Positions 10,625 to 18,950 of a stretch of 64,000 nt of DNA are shown piece by piece. The position numbers were made by a program, and so were the translations under genes. This DNA comes from Dermacentor variabilis (Eukaryota > Arthropoda > Arachnida > Ixodida > Ixodidae): contig NW_027460291.1 of the NCBI RefSeq assembly GCF_050947875.1, forward strand, positions 27,738,662-27,802,661, written 5' to 3'. Numbering within the stretch: position 1 is the first letter of the stretch; each line of letters opens with the position of its first letter. The notes beneath the pieces were generated by a model. That model was not told the origin of the DNA. It ran no database searches and worked only from the letters and a program-made list of their open reading frames with translations.

Positions 10625-10714
10625 CCAAGGATCTTGGAAGCTCGGCGGGAAGTTCGTCTGCAAGTAATTCGGAGTTGCACTCTTCCTTCATGAGAGAAGC
10701 CCTTGATTTTAAAT
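10618..10714 (+). CDS. Exon 1 of probable host gene, Myb/SANT-like protein
   Basis: The ATG at 10618 has a strong start context (CAACAAGATGGCG). The exon encodes about 32 residues beginning MAAKDLGSSAGSSS and ending 'REALDFK', plus one extra base. It stops at a good splice donor (AAAT|GTGAGT, 10714/10715). The leftover phase (one base) matches exactly the two bases that open exon 2, giving a Tyr codon at the join. The Ser/Ala-rich N-terminus is typical of a disordered leader before a DNA-binding domain. No other gene overlaps. The model is inferred from sequence alone, without transcripts. Confidence 0.5.
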
Positions 10715-11302
10715 GTGAGTATATTATGGTACTTTTGACCCCGAATAACGCACAGATTTTCTCTACGATGTATCAATTGGTTGTTTGTAAGACGTAGCGG
10801 GAGCGTTTTGAATGTTTTCGACATTGAACATAGCAAAGGATAGCGTCTGCAATGTATCGAAAAGGTAACTTAGCAGATGATAGCCCTTTTATGCAAGCCG
10901 AAATATATGCGCTTCATTCAGCTGGCGCCTGTGGCTGCAGGCTTTCTTTCTTAGAAATGCATTCATTGGTTCCATCGCGTGTCTCTGTTTGCATAAGTTT
11001 GGAGGACGCTACGTGGTGGGTACGCCTGGGAGTTTCCGCTGCTTAAAGTACTTGAATGTCCCGGTGTTTTTTGCCGTTACTGTTTCAGGCTCATGATTCC
11101 TATTGGTTGGCTGTTCATAGTGTTGTGTTTAAAGAGAGATGCGCAACACGAGAGACGAAATAACGCAATAACGCACTTCTGTCCTGATATGTAGCTCCTG
11201 TGCGAGATGCTGTCTGGCTTATGTGCCGGTGTCAGTTGAGATTCCTCGGTACGCGGGCAATAACTGTCGTGGCGTCCACTCATGCGTCCATTAAAATTGC
11301 AG

Positions 11303-11397
11303 ATAGCCAGGAACAAACCAGGCGCCTAATCATTAGGCGACAGGAGCTGGAGCACCTTCTGACCGGAAAAACAAACGCCGCAAAAGCAAAGCTGGCT
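11303..11397 (+). CDS. Exon 2 of probable host gene, Myb/SANT-like domain first half
   Basis: It is bounded by an acceptor (AAAATTGCAG|AT) and a consensus donor (GCT|GTAAGT). In phase with exon 1 it reads 'YSQEQTRRLIIRRQELEHLL' and then 'TGKTNAAKAKLA'. This matches the first helices of the Myb/SANT-like DNA-binding domain (Myb_DNA-bind_4 type), where 'T.LLI.LR...EHLFTGKRNAAK' is a familiar pattern in arthropod transposase-related and transcription-factor proteins. The intron to exon 1 is 588 bases. Exon 2 ends in phase 0. Confidence 0.55.
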
Positions 11398-11747
11398 GTA
11401 AGTAGCCGTCGGGCAAGAGCGTTTGTAGTTAGTATGTGTGTCGTGCGAAAACTGTTACTGTGACATCTGCATCCGCGATCTGATAGCATTATGTCCCTGT
11501 CTTTCGCTGACCCTAGGAATAGTCTTTCCTTTTTGTAAACGTACTTGTCGGCTACCATAAATTTAGGTGCATTATATGGATCGTCTAGAGTGAGCAAGTG
11601 ACACCTATATGCCGTTGGCTGCTAAGGATGAGGTTTCTTTTTTTGTTTAAATTCATTGAGTACGTAGAGCCCTCGGCGACAGTGTAAGACCAAACCATGC
11701 GATTGATGTTTCAATAAACCAGTACTGGCAGACGGGCGTTGTGTTTC

Positions 11748-11760
11748 TTTTGCAAACCAG
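11748..11760 (+). repeat. Left target-site duplication of PLE2 (13 bp)
   Basis: TTTTGCAAACCAG here is repeated exactly at 14250-14262, immediately outside the two ends of PLE2. This defines the insertion boundaries. Confidence 0.8.
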
Positions 11761-11870
11761 CAAAACGTGAACAAGGTGAATGCAGGAGCCAACGTTTCGA
11801 CAAGTGGACTTGTCTTCTTCGAGGCGACATATGCTTTCCTCGCCACAGTATATATAGGTGTGGTTCTTCT
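11761..11870 (-). repeat. PLE2 left inverted terminal repeat with hammerhead-like core
   Basis: The reverse complement matches 14101-14210 at roughly 90%. Read on the minus strand it contains GAAGAAG, then a perfect 6-bp stem (ACAAGT-CC-ACTTGT, 11800-11813), then CGAAACG (11793-11799). The order '...GAAGA - hairpin - CGAAAC' resembles stem II and the GAAA box of a hammerhead ribozyme, reported in the terminal repeats of Penelope-like elements. The first box should be CTGANGA; here it is CTCGAAGA, so self-cleavage is doubtful. Confidence 0.6.
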
Positions 11871-12299
11871 TATACTTAAAACTGATATCAAAGGAAATTC
11901 TAGAGTCAACGCGGCATTGCCGGAAACGCAAAAATTTGACCCCCGCTCAACACCAAATCCCTAAAGAACTTGCGAAAAGGCATGATATTGTAATAAAACC
12001 AGCAGACAAAGGCGGCAGTATCGTAATCCGGCCGATAGAAAAGTACAAGAATGAGGCGTCTAAACAACTGAGCAACCACACACATTACCGAAAACTTGAC
12101 TCTAACCCAACTTCAGATTACAGCAATATTGTGTTAAGCACAATATCGGAGCTCCGGTCCAGGGAACTAATTACGCAATCTGAATATCGCTTCATGATGC
12201 CCAAGGACCAAACAGTAGGCCGCTTTTATCTTCTTCCTTAAATACATAAAGTTCCGGTCGAAGAAATATTTACAGCAGAAATCCCTAGGTCGGCCTATT
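11858..12299 (+). pseudogene. PLE2 RT N-terminal region, broken
   Basis: The frame 11858-12241 carries 'IPKELAKRHDIVIKPADKGGSIVI' in two parts. KPADKGGSIV is a hallmark of the Penelope RT N-terminal region. It then runs to 'QTVGRFYLLP' and a stop at 12239-12241, where the expected 'LPKIHK' has Lys changed to a stop. After that the frame changes near 12270 to enter the main ORF ('LGRPIVSNNN'). So one nonsense change and one frameshift separate this piece from the intact RT core. Confidence 0.7.
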
Positions 12300-13868
12300 G
12301 TGTCTAATAACAACACACCTACTGAGTCACTGTCTAAATTCCTAAATCACCACCTGTCAAACATACCCACCACCCTCCCATCTTTCGTTCAAGACATGCC
12401 GCACTTCCTTCGAATTATCGACGGCATCAATGCCAACCAAATCCTTTCCGACCGCGCTATTCTAGTCACTTTGGATGTTTCTGCCCTTTACACCAAGATT
12501 CCCATGAGTGAAGGAATTGAAGCCGTTTCTAGATCCCTCGCAATCAATCCCCAAGCGCACGCTCCTGAAGTTTACTTATCGTTCCTTAGGTTAGTTCTCA
12601 CGCTCAACTATTTCGAATTCCATTCTATACACTACCTGCAAATTTTCGGCACTAGCATGGGTACGCCATTCGCTCCCACGTATGCGAACATTTTCATGGG
12701 ACAGCTTGAAGCAGACATGCTGAAATCCTACCCTTTAAAACCCCACACCTATCTTCGTTACATTGACGACATATTTATAATATGGGAACACGGCACAAGC
12801 GCCTTAACCGGCTTAATTAGCCATTTTAATCGCTTTCACCCGAGTATTAAATTTACTGCTCACCACTCTCCTAGTCAGGTCAACTTCCTGGACACGACGG
12901 TCTACATAGAAAACGGAAAACTGAGAACGACACTTTACCGGAAGCCTACAAATAGCCAGCAATATTTAGACTACAACCGTCATCACCCGCGACATTGCAA
13001 GCAAGGAATTCTTGTCGGACAAGCGAAACCTATAAGAAGAATCTGCAGCGAAGACCACAATTATATCCACCACCTGAATGACCTTAAATCAGCGCTAGCA
13101 GAAAGGAACTATCCCCATGTTGCTCTCGATAGAGCTTATGATACCGCGTCAAGATTGGAGAGACAGTCGGAATTGGCGAAGAGACAGCCCACATTAGAAT
13201 CTGACAGACCGCCGGCCTTTATAACAAAATATTCTAATGCACTCCCAAACATAAACAACATCCTAAGAAAATACCACCCAATATTATCAAGTAACGAGCG
13301 TCTGCGAAAAGCGTTTCCGGATGTACCCAGGGTTACCTATCGCCGAAACAAAAACTTTAAAGACATGTCAGTGCACGCAAAAGTCAGCCAGCAGCATTCC
13401 CCCGTAATGAAAGCATATTGTCGCCGTAGGTGCAAAACCTGCAGGCACCTTCAAAGTGACATTAAAATTAAAACCACCGCAAATAGTTATACACATGAAG
13501 TCAAATCTAGCTTCTCTTGCACAAGTTCAGATGTGATTTATACGCTTGAATGTTCCTTCTGTAAGAAACAGTATATGGGTGAAACAGGACAATCAATGAA
13601 TGTCAGATTAAACGGACATCGCGCGGACACAGCTAAAAAGCTTCCCAAAGCCGTCGCCGAGCATTTCAACCAACCAGGTCATAACTTTGATGAACTTAAA
13701 CTCTACATCTTACAGTCAAATTTCCGTTCTGAACGAGAAAGAAAATACAGAGAATCATACCTTATCCATAAGTTCAAGACATTGGAACCAATAGGCATAA
13801 ACGTTTCAAAGGGAGTTTTAGAATCTATTCGCTATGCTAAACTTCAAGCTATAGGCAACAACACTTAG
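12300..13868 (+). CDS. PLE2 reverse transcriptase with C-terminal GIY-YIG endonuclease
   Basis: A 522-codon open frame. RT motif A is 'LVTLDVSALYTKIP' (about residue 57), motif B 'GTSMGTPFAPTYANIFMG' (about 120), and motif C 'YLRYIDDIFIIW' (about 150) has both catalytic Asp residues. 'VNFLDTTVY' and 'LYRKPTNSQQYLDY' follow, as in the Penelope RT thumb region. Near residues 415-445 'VIYTLECSFCKKQYMGETGQ' with 'NVRLNGHR' forms a GIY-YIG nuclease, preceded by paired Cys (CRRRCKTC, about 378). The first in-frame ATG is not at 12300; translation must have begun upstream, so the N-terminus is incomplete. Catalytic residues look intact. Confidence 0.85.
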   Translation: MSNNNTPTESLSKFLNHHLSNIPTTLPSFVQDMPHFLRIIDGINANQILSDRAILVTLDVSALYTKIPMSEGIEAVSRSLAINPQAHAPEVYLSFLRLVLTLNYFEFHSIHYLQIFGTSMGTPFAPTYANIFMGQLEADMLKSYPLKPHTYLRYIDDIFIIWEHGTSALTGLISHFNRFHPSIKFTAHHSPSQVNFLDTTVYIENGKLRTTLYRKPTNSQQYLDYNRHHPRHCKQGILVGQAKPIRRICSEDHNYIHHLNDLKSALAERNYPHVALDRAYDTASRLERQSELAKRQPTLESDRPPAFITKYSNALPNINNILRKYHPILSSNERLRKAFPDVPRVTYRRNKNFKDMSVHAKVSQQHSPVMKAYCRRRCKTCRHLQSDIKIKTTANSYTHEVKSSFSCTSSDVIYTLECSFCKKQYMGETGQSMNVRLNGHRADTAKKLPKAVAEHFNQPGHNFDELKLYILQSNFRSERERKYRESYLIHKFKTLEPIGINVSKGVLESIRYAKLQAIGNNT

Positions 13869-13928
13869 TTTGATTTCTTGGCGTATCCCCCCCTTTTCTT
13901 TTCCCCTTTCCTTTCTCTTTTTTTTGTC

Positions 13929-13962
13929 AGCCGGCGTGTCAGACGCCCTCGACACGCCGGCT
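13929..13962 (+). ncRNA. Perfect 12-bp hairpin in the PLE2 3' UTR
   Basis: AGCCGGCGTGTC (13929-13940) and GACACGCCGGCT (13951-13962) are perfect inverted repeats around a 10-base loop, 61 bases after the stop of the PLE2 frame and just after a long pyrimidine tract. A stable RNA hairpin here could help the element's RT recognise its template. That role is an inference. Confidence 0.5.
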
Positions 13963-14100
13963 AACGCGCGTGAGTTGACAGACCGGGGTGGGGGTGCTGG
14001 CTTTGACCTTGTACACAGGGTTCCTTTACACTCAATTCGACATGCTAACACTTTTTCCCTCGTTTCCGCGTCCTCCCGCCTCACACCCCTCCCCTTTAGA

Positions 14101-14210
14101 AGAACTCCACCTTTATATACTGTGGCGAGGAAAGCATATGTCGCCTTGAAGAAGACAAGTCCACTTGTTGAGACGTTGGCTCCTGCATTCACCTTGTTCC
14201 CGTTTTGCTC
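14101..14210 (+). repeat. PLE2 right inverted terminal repeat
   Basis: Inverted copy of 11761-11870. It carries the same hairpin (ACAAGT-CC-ACTTGT, 14155-14168), but the conserved GAAA box is GAGA here (14170-14173) and the upstream box is CTTGAAGA. This copy therefore has an extra core change compared with the left one. Confidence 0.6.
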
Positions 14211-14249
14211 ATCGTCTTGAATTCCCATCTCTCGCATTCCCCGTCTTTT

Positions 14250-14262
14250 TTTTGCAAACCAG
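14250..14262 (+). repeat. Right target-site duplication of PLE2
   Basis: TTTTGCAAACCAG, identical to 11748-11760. Confidence 0.8.
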
Positions 14263-14491
14263 GACACTTAATTGTAGGCTTTAAGGAAGCCTGGTAACCT
14301 TTGTGTTATTCTGCTCTTTGTTCGTGACCTGCTGGATCAATGCAGAGGTGCTACATGTTTGATTGCAAGCAATCAACACAAAATGTTGTATATTACCTAA
14401 ACAACAGTAGCTGAACGTGAAAAAGTCTGTTGTAAAATCAGATTCAGTATAAGAAATTGTGTCAAAGTAATGTCAGTATCTCGACTTGCAG

Positions 14492-14586
14492 ACGAATTAT
14501 TCATGATGCGGTGCTACATGGGGGGGGGGGGGGGCACAGCCGAACAGAGCCGTAAGAAGTGGCTCAGCCTGTTGAAGAAATACAAG
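14492..14586 (+). CDS. Exon 3 of probable host gene, Myb/SANT-like domain second half
   Basis: The 3' half reads 'TAEQSRKKWLSLLKKYK' and ends at a donor (TACAAG|GTAAAT, phase 0). 'EQ(S/C)RKKW..L..KYK' is the last helix of the Myb/SANT-like domain begun in exon 2. Upstream there is a run of 15 G (14520-14534) and a possible acceptor (CGACTTGCAG|A, 14491). One frame before the G run gives 'RIIHDAVLHG', plausible for the missing middle helix, but it needs a different G count and does not fit the phase of exon 2. Either the homopolymer was misread or expanded, or the gene is broken. The 5' boundary is uncertain. Confidence 0.45.
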
Positions 14587-15181
14587 GTAAATAACACTTT
14601 CGGTAGCAATGCTGATCCGTATCAGATGAGCATATGACGCAGCCTTCTGGATCTTCAGTGAAGAATGAGATTACCCGCGCTACCGTCGCACGACGAATTT
14701 CGGCTGTCAATGCGCTCGAATCATAAACTGGGAGGCAGCAGCGAAATTCTGACGTTCTCCAGCGGTGGGCGGCCAGCCCGTTGCGGCTGCGTAGCCGAAC
14801 TACTCCGTCGTGCTCCACGCTGTAGCAACAGGCCCGGCTAATCGCGTGCGCGGCGGCCTCCCAGTTTCTTGCGCACTGACAGCCGAAATTCGTCGTGCCC
14901 CAGTTCCGCGGGTAATCACATTTTTCAAGTTCCAAACGTTGAATGACTTGCACGGAGAGGTCGCCTGGTTTTCGCGATTACGATGAGCCCACTGAAATTG
15001 AATGTTTAAAACTAATTCTTGGATTTTAGTTAATGAGCAGCCAGTTATTTCGCATCATCCGTTAAACCATGCTGACGGCATGTCTCCGAAGGAAACATTA
15101 TTATGGCTATGTTTTAAATGCTACCTAAAGTCTTTGTTTAAACACGTGGTATAACTGTTTATGGCTCGTTTCTCTCCTCAG

Positions 15182-15348
15182 GATCTAAAAAAAATCCACC
15201 AAGGGGACCTAGCAATGAGGAGAGTGAGCTCCTGTGGCTGTTTTTTGACCTCATGGATTTTATAATGTCAGCGAGGGCGATAATAACGCCACCCCGGCTA
15301 ACTGCATCCGCTTCTACAGATCAGAGTGAAGAAAATGGAGAAGGCACG
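15182..15348 (+). CDS. Exon 4 of probable host gene
   Basis: It is bounded by a strong acceptor (TTTCTCTCCTCAG|GA) and donor (ACG|GTGAGT). In phase with exon 3 it begins 'DLKK'. After a run of 8 A it continues, one base out of frame, as 'NPPRGPSNEESELLWLFFDLMDFI' (in two parts) and 'ITPPRLTASASTDQSEENGEG'. Proteins with this domain usually continue 'KYK(D)LK.PP.G....E....W.FF..M...L......PP'. A ninth A would restore the frame, so this is a homopolymer error or a single-base loss. No further exon was found downstream. Confidence 0.5.
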
Positions 15349-16784
15349 GTGAGTATACCTTAAGGTGATTCTGTTGTAAATATATCGTTTTTACAAATGC
15401 TGTAGCGCTTTTCCAGATGCTTCTGTGAATTAACAGGAGTACGTCATTGCTGATTACTTAAAGTGAAGACATATTTGACAATGTTCAAAGTAAGTAACTA
15501 ATGTAAATGCATTGTTTCTGGCATTTTGTACCACGTATATAGCCTTTACAGAATTAGGACGAGAGTGGGCTAAAGCTTTGTGGAGAAACATTGATAGATA
15601 CCGGGACTAAGAAGCTAGGCTATCTATAACCCATAACATGTAGCAGCAGCTCTGAGTGGCAAAATAGAGCTTGTATACATATGCTCATGCAGTCTAAAAT
15701 CGTCTTGTCGCATCATCCCTCAAATTATTGGCAGCATAGTCATTCCTGTGCTTTTATGGCTCCCGTGATATTCAACTTGAACGACTATCTGTCATCTGAA
15801 ATCGTCTGTCAGCTAGGTCTCCATGGAACTTCATATGCTATTTTATCCATTCTGGAAAATATTTGACAAATTAATAATTTTTCTCTTACAACGACACAAC
15901 TAGCATCTCCTTTGAACCCACTGGTTCATTTTTATTTTTATTTTTTTATTTTTTGATGTAGAAGCATAGGAAGGGTGTTGTAATTTATATATTGCTGCGT
16001 TATCGAAAATGTGCCTACAGGCTGCCTTTCTGCGTAAACGTGGTCCCTAACCACCAGTAATCGGTATGATGAACCTTTCTCTTGCGTTTCGTGATGTTTG
16101 TGGCTTCGGTTGCATAAAGTGGTCCCGTGCAGGATGAGCATCCACCGATGAAAAAGCGCAAATGTGACGAAGCAACGCAAAAAAAAACAAGAAGGAAATT
16201 GTCATGGAACGCATCCTTGTTAACGCGGAGAAACAAATGGAATTGATGGGGCACATGTTCGACTTTTTATATAAACAGAGGTAGTCAGCAGGACTTCCCG
16301 TACCCTATGCAGAGGTAGGCTAACAGAAGTGACTGTTGGCTCCTGTCATTTTTCGCAACTGTGTCATGTTTTAATAAACCATTATATAGTACGAGGGAAA
16401 AATTTATCTTCTTGCTCATTGCACTTTTGACAGTGTTTGAAATCTCAGATATAGTGGGAAAACATTTTTAGGGAAGATGCAAGGCACCTAATGTACCCTG
16501 ATCTTGTTTGATTTGACGTGTCAGCTGCCTGTACGGACGCACACCTTCTGAACTTATTCTCAACAAAATTCAGAACATGGCCTTTTGTTTCATTTCTCGC
16601 ATACTGTATACAGTACTCAAATGTCCATGACCATTTCACAACAATGTTTCACATCCACTTATTTCGTTTTACCAATATTTAACTAGCCGTGTATACACTT
16701 CTGTTGCTATGTATGAAAGGAAAAACAGCTTGAAAGTTTTGCAATAGGCACAGTGGAGGAATGCGACATTCTTGCATAAGTGCA
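15349..16784. other. No recognisable gene; possible downstream intron of the host gene
   Basis: AT-rich DNA with short random frames. There is a T-rich tract at 15930-15955. I see no domain or repeat I can name. The host gene donor at 15349 has no obvious partner exon in this stretch. Confidence 0.4.
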
Positions 16785-17553
16785 TACGGACTCAGACGGC
16801 TACACGCGTTACGATGCAGACAGCCACATTTATTGACGTATTTATCCCTAACGTAAATACTAGTAGCTTACTTTCAGGTGTATTACACAGTTCCATCAGT
16901 GATCATTATCCCATTTATGTGCTCGTGAAATATGCCACAAATAAACAACACAACTTATCAGCGCAGAATACTGCGCAAATTGTTACTCCGGACAACCTCG
17001 CGTCCTTTTTTTCTACTCTCTCAAATCAAAACTGGGATGACGTCTTTTCTTCTGAGACTGTAGATGCGGCGTATCAGGCATTCTTCACCTGTTTTAAACG
17101 CGCATACCAGGATCATTTCCCTGAGAAAACTGTAAAAAAATACCACGAAAAGTCGTGAGCCATAGATAAATCGAGATTGCCTTAGAATGATTAAAAAGGA
17201 AAACCATTTATACAAGAAATTTATGGGAACCAAGTCCCTTGCTGATGTAGGCAAGTTTAAACCACGCCGCCATAAAGGAACGTCTTTTCTCAAAAACGAA
17301 AAAAGGAACTATCTGCAAAATGAGTTTGACAAGGAGTTCAGTGATGGTAGCGCACAAGTTTGGAAAAAAGTTAATAAATTACTAAACCGAGCACAGTCTA
17401 CGTCAGGAGCCACAGAGCTTTGGTTTGAAGGTGAACGTATTGAGGGTGTGGCACTTGCAGATAAATTTAATATGTTTTTCAAAAATGGTATAAATACCAG
17501 TCTAAGTTCAGATTTTGCTTGCAACACTATACGACGGAATACCAATAGTACAT
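16785..17553 (+). pseudogene. CR1-group LINE endonuclease end and linker
   Basis: 'TATFIDVFIPNV...SGVLHSSISDHYPIYVLV' (16815-16930) is the last block of a LINE endonuclease. SDHYPI holds the conserved Asp-His. It continues through a Lys-rich linker ('YQDHFPEKTVKKY') to a stop at 17156-17158. The next frame (17187-17603) carries 'VWKKVNKLLNRAQ' and 'ALADKFNMFFKNGINTSL', the usual stretch before the RT fingers. It ends at the solo LTR. Confidence 0.6.
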
Positions 17554-17971
17554 TGACACGTGTACTTGTTTGTCTTTATCGGGTGACGCGTTTCACCGCC
17601 TAATGTTATCGCACAGCGCAGGACGCGCCTGCATGTATCGGAAGTTTCTGGAATGTTATCGATGCTTCTATCCGCTGTCTGTGACCGAACCTTGTGTAAG
17701 CTGATTGCATCTGTGCGCGACACGAGTAATGTAGAACGTTGTGGAAGGCACGCGGGTCCCAGCGATTACTCTGGAACATTCGACGACGGATGTATAAAAG
17801 CCAACGCGCTCAACCCGCTCAACAGATTTTCGACGGTCGCCGACCGTGTTCGTCGCTATCGTTGTCCTATAAGTGTAGACTGTTTCTGTAGGCGCAGGTT
17901 CGCCCAATAAAAGTTAGTTTTGTCCTTCACACTATTGCTACTGTGTTCTTCAACGTCACCACCACGTGACA
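17554..17971 (+). repeat. Solo LTR of the gypsy E family
   Basis: A 418-bp sequence from TGACACG to GTGACA that aligns along its length with the gypsy E LTR (62049-62470, opposite strand). It has a TATA box (TATAAAAG, 17793-17800) and a polyadenylation signal (AATAAA, 17906-17911). It is flanked by ACAT on the left (17550-17553) and ATAT on the right (17972-17975). Removing the LTR and one 4-base copy restores the reading frame of the surrounding LINE ('NS' joins 'IFLEPTDD'). It formed by recombination between the LTRs of a full element. Confidence 0.85.
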
Positions 17972-18950
17972 ATATTTTTGGAACCTACGGATGACACTCA
18001 AGTGTGCAGCATTTTTACTTCCTTTAAGAAGAATAGGTCTTGTTATATAGATGGCTTTCAAAACACACCTGTAATATTTGTCCGCACTCTAATAGCACCA
18101 GTATTAACTTATATTTATAACCTTGCCTTATCAAGCGGGTCCTTTCCAAAGCACATGCAGAAATCTAAGGTAATAGTATTATATAAAAGCGCTGATAAAC
18201 AGAGCGTGTCGTGTTACCGACCGATTTCCATTTTGCCGCTTTTTTCGAAAGCTTTGGAGAATATTATTGAAAAACGTAAATTAAATTTTGCAATAGGCTT
18301 AAATTGTTATCAACCGCACAACATGGCTTTTTGCGAGGTTGCTTTACCGAATCAGCTTTCTTGTCTCAAAAATAAATTATTCTTAACGCTTTTGAAAATA
18401 AAGAATTGTGCATCAGCAGCTTCATAGATTTCTCGAAGGCTTTCGATCACCTTCATCATAATACCTGACTTAAAAACATTAGACCTTTATGGCATACGCG
18501 GCACTCCACTTGAGCTATTGAAATCATACCTACGTCATCGTGTACAATGCGTTAAAATGCGGCCACATATAACTCCATTTCAAACTATTACTGCTGGTGT
18601 CCCACACGGTAGTATTTTAGGACCTCTACTTTTCACTTTATATATAAATGACCTTGTTTTGACTGACAGCCAGCCGAAATTTGTAATTTATGCTGACGAT
18701 GCAAGTTCATTTTTCACAGGCAGTTCTATACAATATTTGGTTTCTGTTATTAACAATGCACTTCATAAACTTAAGGACTGGACTGAAGCAAACTCATTAC
18801 TCATAAACAGAAAAAAAACTAAAGCGGTTCTATTCAGCACAAGACAGTTTCCCACTCAATCTGATATACATATATACATAGGCAACTCACAGGTAGCTTG
18901 TAGACATTTTCGAGATTTTAGGAGTAATTTTTAACAAGACCATGCTTTGC
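17972..18950 (+). pseudogene. CR1-group LINE reverse transcriptase remnant
   Basis: The frame 17972-18427 gives 'KKNRSCYIDGFQNTPVIF' and 'SKVIVLYKSADKQSVSCYRPISILP'. A frameshift near 18425 removes motif A ('FIDFSKAFDHLHH' is visible across frames). 18518-18934 carries 'GVPHGSILGPLLFTLYINDL' in two parts (motif B) and 'FVIYADDASSFF' (motif C with YADD). The thumb 'LLINRKKTKAVLF' follows. It is non-functional because of frameshifts and its missing end. Confidence 0.7.

Larger units (their letters stand above)
11761..14249 (+). mobile_element. PLE2: nearly complete Penelope-like element in a host intron
   Basis: A 2489-bp element flanked by a 13-bp duplication. It has about 110-bp inverted terminal segments (11761-11870 and 14101-14210) and an extra roughly 40-bp tail on the right. 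The coding content is an N-terminal fragment (11858-12241) and a 522-codon RT-GIY-YIG frame (12300-13868). Inverted or direct terminal repeats (pLTRs) with a short tail on one side are typical of Penelope-like elements. It lies between exon 2 and exon 3 of the Myb/SANT-like gene. The long intact frame and matching duplication suggest it is one of the younger insertions here. Confidence 0.85.
16785..18950 (+). mobile_element. CR1-group LINE, 5'-truncated, carrying a solo LTR
   Basis: The coding pieces run endonuclease C-terminus (16785-16935), linker region (16936-17553) and RT (17972-18950). They are interrupted by a solo LTR at 17554-17971. The 5' end is missing. The sequence leaves LINE similarity just after 'ILGVIFNKTM' near 18945, so the RT C-terminus is lost too. 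The group is judged from the RT and endonuclease motifs. Confidence 0.7.
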
